A stretch of DNA of 64,000 nt from assembly GCF_021249405.1 (NCBI RefSeq), contig NZ_CP089593.1:1240001-1304000 (forward strand), in the 5' to 3' direction. This DNA is from Halobacterium zhouii (GTDB lineage Archaea > Halobacteriota > Halobacteria > Halobacteriales > Halobacteriaceae). This document shows, piece by piece, positions 62,701 to 64,000 of this stretch (within the stretch, counting starts at the first letter, position 1; each line of letters starts with the position of its first letter). The position numbers were made by a program, and so were the translations under genes. A model generated the notes under the pieces. It ran no database searches. It had not been told where the DNA came from and saw only the letters and a program-made list of their open reading frames with translations.

Positions 62701-63883
62701 TCTCCGCGAACGCCTGCACGTACTCGTGGGACGCCTCTTCGGTCTGGAATGGCTCACTGGGGATGTCGTGCCACGCGCGCCCGTCGACGTGTCCCATGAT
62801 TGTAGCGAGCGCGTCCGCCATCTCGAAGAGCGGCGTCCCCGCTTCGAGTCCATCAGGATACTCGTCGGGAAGCTTGTCGTCGTGGACACCGCCGCTTCCG
62901 GTCATGGTGCATTCGATGAGAGCGATGGTGAGGTCTCGGCGTTCACTGGTCGACAGGGCGGCCGGGTCGCGGCCATCGTTGCGGTCGTAGGCGTCGATCA
63001 GGTCGACGATATCGTCGACGACCCACCGCACGAGATTCCCGTTGAGGGCATCCACGGTCGCATCGTAGTGCGCGACAGTCGCTTGCGCGGCTGCGATGAC
63101 CGACTCGCTTGGCTCGTCGATCTCCGCCAGCGTGATATCGAGTTCCTCGACGTCGAGGAAGGCTGTAACCATCTCCTCGGCGTACGCGGCTGGGTTCGTG
63201 TGCTGTTGGGTGCGTGCGATCCACGTGTAGGGGTCGACGCGGGGGCTGTGGGTGAGGAGATCGTAGAGAATATCTTCGAGGGTGTGACGGTCGAAGCGCC
63301 GGGCGAGCGTCTGCACGCTCTGGTCGGTTTCGTGGTCGCGGAGGGTCGCTGCCACCGACTTGCGGGCGAGGTCTTCGGCGTCACCCTCGTCGAGTACTTC
63401 GAACCCGGGTTCGATGTCGTCGTAGGTCATGCCGAAGCGCGCGAGCGGCCGGTCGGCGGCGACACTGGGCGTGCGAGCGGTTCCGACGGCGTGTTCTTCG
63501 AGGAGGCGGTGGCAGAGCCCGTGGAGGGTGTGAATGTACGCGTCGTCGAGGCCGTCCGCGACCGCGCGCCACAACTGGAACTCGTCCTCCGTCGACACCG
63601 TGGAAAGGTTCTCGTTGACTTCACTCCGGACGCTCTCCTGGAGGTCGCTTGCGGCGCGCTCGGTGAACGTCGTCGTCAGAATGCGTTCCGGTAACTCTTC
63701 TGCGAGGGTGAGGCGGTCCGGATGGTCTGCGATCTTCTGGAGTTCGTGTTCGAGGAGTTCGACGTAGCGGGCGGTGAGCGTCGTCGTCTTGCCGGTGCCC
63801 GCGCCCGCTCGCAGGCTCACGTTGGCGTCCAGTGTTTCCTTCGCGGTTCGCTGTTCGGGTTCGAGGTGGTCGTCGTCGATCAT
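59786..63883 (-). CDS. UvrD/AddA-like helicase-nuclease
   Basis: A 1365-residue ATP-dependent helicase with a C-terminal nuclease, the architecture of AddA/RecB. Walker A AGAGTGKTTT is at about residues 26-35. Motif II reads VMVDEFQDTNAEQW, with RFIVGDDKQSIYRFRGAD next; later come LLTVHEAKGMEYPVVVVPG and EKRTLYVACTRARDHLIL. The last 200 residues hold a PD-(D/E)xK nuclease (GEIDRLLVTEDAYHVIDYKTDRPG). It should resect double-strand ends for repair or degrade foreign DNA. It overlaps the upstream gene's stop by an ATGA. Confidence 0.9.
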   Translation of the reverse strand: MIDDDHLEPEQRTAKETLDANVSLRAGAGTGKTTTLTARYVELLEHELQKIADHPDRLTLAEELPERILTTTFTERAASDLQESVRSEVNENLSTVSTEDEFQLWRAVADGLDDAYIHTLHGLCHRLLEEHAVGTARTPSVAADRPLARFGMTYDDIEPGFEVLDEGDAEDLARKSVAATLRDHETDQSVQTLARRFDRHTLEDILYDLLTHSPRVDPYTWIARTQQHTNPAAYAEEMVTAFLDVEELDITLAEIDEPSESVIAAAQATVAHYDATVDALNGNLVRWVVDDIVDLIDAYDRNDGRDPAALSTSERRDLTIALIECTMTGSGGVHDDKLPDEYPDGLEAGTPLFEMADALATIMGHVDGRAWHDIPSEPFQTEEASHEYVQAFAEIAATAFQEYAAVKRDDGVLDYGDLIALTNHFLEALPAEERASIGFLSDGDDSPLDAYVMVDEFQDTNAEQWAIIKALTCENPGESGATNRFIVGDDKQSIYRFRGADVSIFDDAQTELDTANDRADTTATQDPLTTNFRTLPEPLGGINGLFEQIFVSDSPADTDSDPWYAVRNGTPAAFEARSEPLAAARENNADIDPGVEYIPVPVDRPLQETLLGDTDGAGHELLEAQTANSAAVEAQVVANRLTELFTDGTQVYEELDESHPEYDTWDDGSDGPVERPREARPEDVAILLRSRGDLEAYERALRDAAIPHTVVKGQGFFETPEVQTLVNLLLVLVDPSNQRALYALLRSPMFGCTDDALAQLALTSQEREDASLWDALCAADADQWQSITRDIKRFRGYAGQTTDAASAHSWAALFTRILDETGYLATVAAGERGEKAVVNVERFRDRLRNADDQHSLAEVLNRIEHRIDSDAHDPEANVISFADHDTDSADGSVSLLTVHEAKGMEYPVVVVPGVARDFTRAGGAQLGQQKVEFETVPVGGDGDRVPVFGQKGPDPSDPFTDNETVSRRLAKNQRQAEERAEEKRTLYVACTRARDHLILTGQHTDDGGDSDYPYGFEEPNPTDANAWQDWVQAGLFDAENSAVDDSEADHAGANYALTELIETGAYERTLSYILDGTQTTGSFTIRQPPEHHPYEPTTDTPTLDLDTYEPPQEQPDDRVLSISPHECSKLVAGEGTLTWRDDTTLGYDAPDYDAQDYDDTEPTTTGGTVPGGIPANVFGTIVHRLCELQPPEDEARSLVDQLLATAHQRGELVDKPTRDQLETIATSARERLTQVEDRVADLIAGTTVTAQHDEFQLTTEFTGIPELNVDAVQVTGEIDRLLVTEDAYHVIDYKTDRPGVQDYDEFIEHQSQHHQPQIFTYAAALNQVDPSRRVHASLIFTEVSARTRDWHDIQDPWDELVESLS

Positions 63884-64000
63884 TGCGCGTCCTCCGTGGG
63901 CTGGGCGTACGCCGGAATGTAGGCGGCTTCGCGGCCGTGTTCGTCGAGGCGGTCGTGGCGGTGGTGGTGGCGGACGTCACAGACGTGGGCGTACTCGCAG
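63880..64000 (-). CDS. Tail of a probable AddB-like PD-(D/E)xK nuclease (5' end beyond window)
   Basis: The final 39 codons of a gene entering from the right. The peptide CEYAHVCDVRHHHRHDRLDEHG ends in AYAQPTEDAQ. The C-x-Y-x-x-x-C pattern resembles the last cysteines of the 4Fe-4S cluster that closes the nuclease domain in AddB/Cas4-like proteins. The stop overlaps the helicase ATG (ATGA), so both are co-translated. The call rests on very little sequence and on the partnership. Confidence 0.5.
   Translation of the reverse strand, partial: CEYAHVCDVRHHHRHDRLDEHGREAAYIPAYAQPTEDAQ

Overview
The window is chromosomal DNA from a haloarchaeon (class Halobacteria), probably Halobacterium or a near relative; the genus is a guess. 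The DNA is GC-rich and the predicted proteins are rich in Asp and Glu. Several genes are archaeal or archaeal-type: SRP19, Gar1, FEN1, the GatE amidotransferase subunit, the archaeal pterin kinase MptE and a presenilin-like protease. Exported proteins carry twin-arginine signals with lipoboxes or C-terminal PGF sorting signals. Many genes start without a Shine-Dalgarno site, with a TATA-like box 25-35 nt before the start codon. Coding density is high. No rRNA, tRNA, CRISPR array or insertion sequence was recognised.

Layout. 1-3.3 kb: a BtuCDF-type cobalamin importer, with btuD cut by the window edge and btuF divergent. 3.3-13.2 kb: housekeeping and small genes (srp19, gar1, a lipoprotein, a winged-helix regulator, a presenilin-like protease, an ornithine cyclodeaminase-family enzyme, an MFS carrier, a methyltransferase with a DUF3054 protein, a GNAT enzyme, fen1, bolA). 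13.2-25.2 kb: a carbohydrate region. A sugar ABC importer operon faces a sugar-phosphate isomerase-like gene and a Gfo/Idh/MocA dehydrogenase, and a second importer of the BMP/PnrA nucleoside-or-sugar type follows. 25.4-29 kb: fumarase and an exported 5'-nucleotidase. 29.2-33.2 kb: two PH-domain membrane proteins and gatE. 33.2-38.5 kb: an iron locus with a PGF-anchored surface protein and an FbpABC importer, preceded by two DtxR-type operators. 38.5-46.9 kb: an Lrp regulator, a DMT carrier, a MaoC hydratase, TrmJ, the pterin pair folP/mptE, and an oxidoreductase operon. 47.2-54.2 kb: two convergent glycosyltransferases, a mycofactocin-type SDR, an acyl-CoA ligase, a thioesterase and superoxide dismutase. 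54.3-59.6 kb: small genes, ThyX, a SprT-like protease, a TRAM protein and an arylsulfotransferase-like glycoprotein. 59.8-64 kb: a large AddA/RecB-like helicase-nuclease preceded by the tail of a probable partner nuclease.

How the genes fit together. The strongest functional unit is the iron locus at 33.2-38.5 kb, which looks like one transcript controlled by an iron-sensing DtxR-family repressor. The carbohydrate region couples uptake to a two-enzyme sugar conversion, and its importer promoter carries a TrmB-like inverted repeat. The BMP-type importer lies near an exported 5'-nucleotidase, which fits nucleoside scavenging, though this is inference. The least explained signals are intergenic: a 19-bp near-perfect palindrome immediately before the arylsulfotransferase start codon, a 9-bp-stem hairpin before the winged-helix regulator, and a promoter-preceded spacer between folP and mptE.
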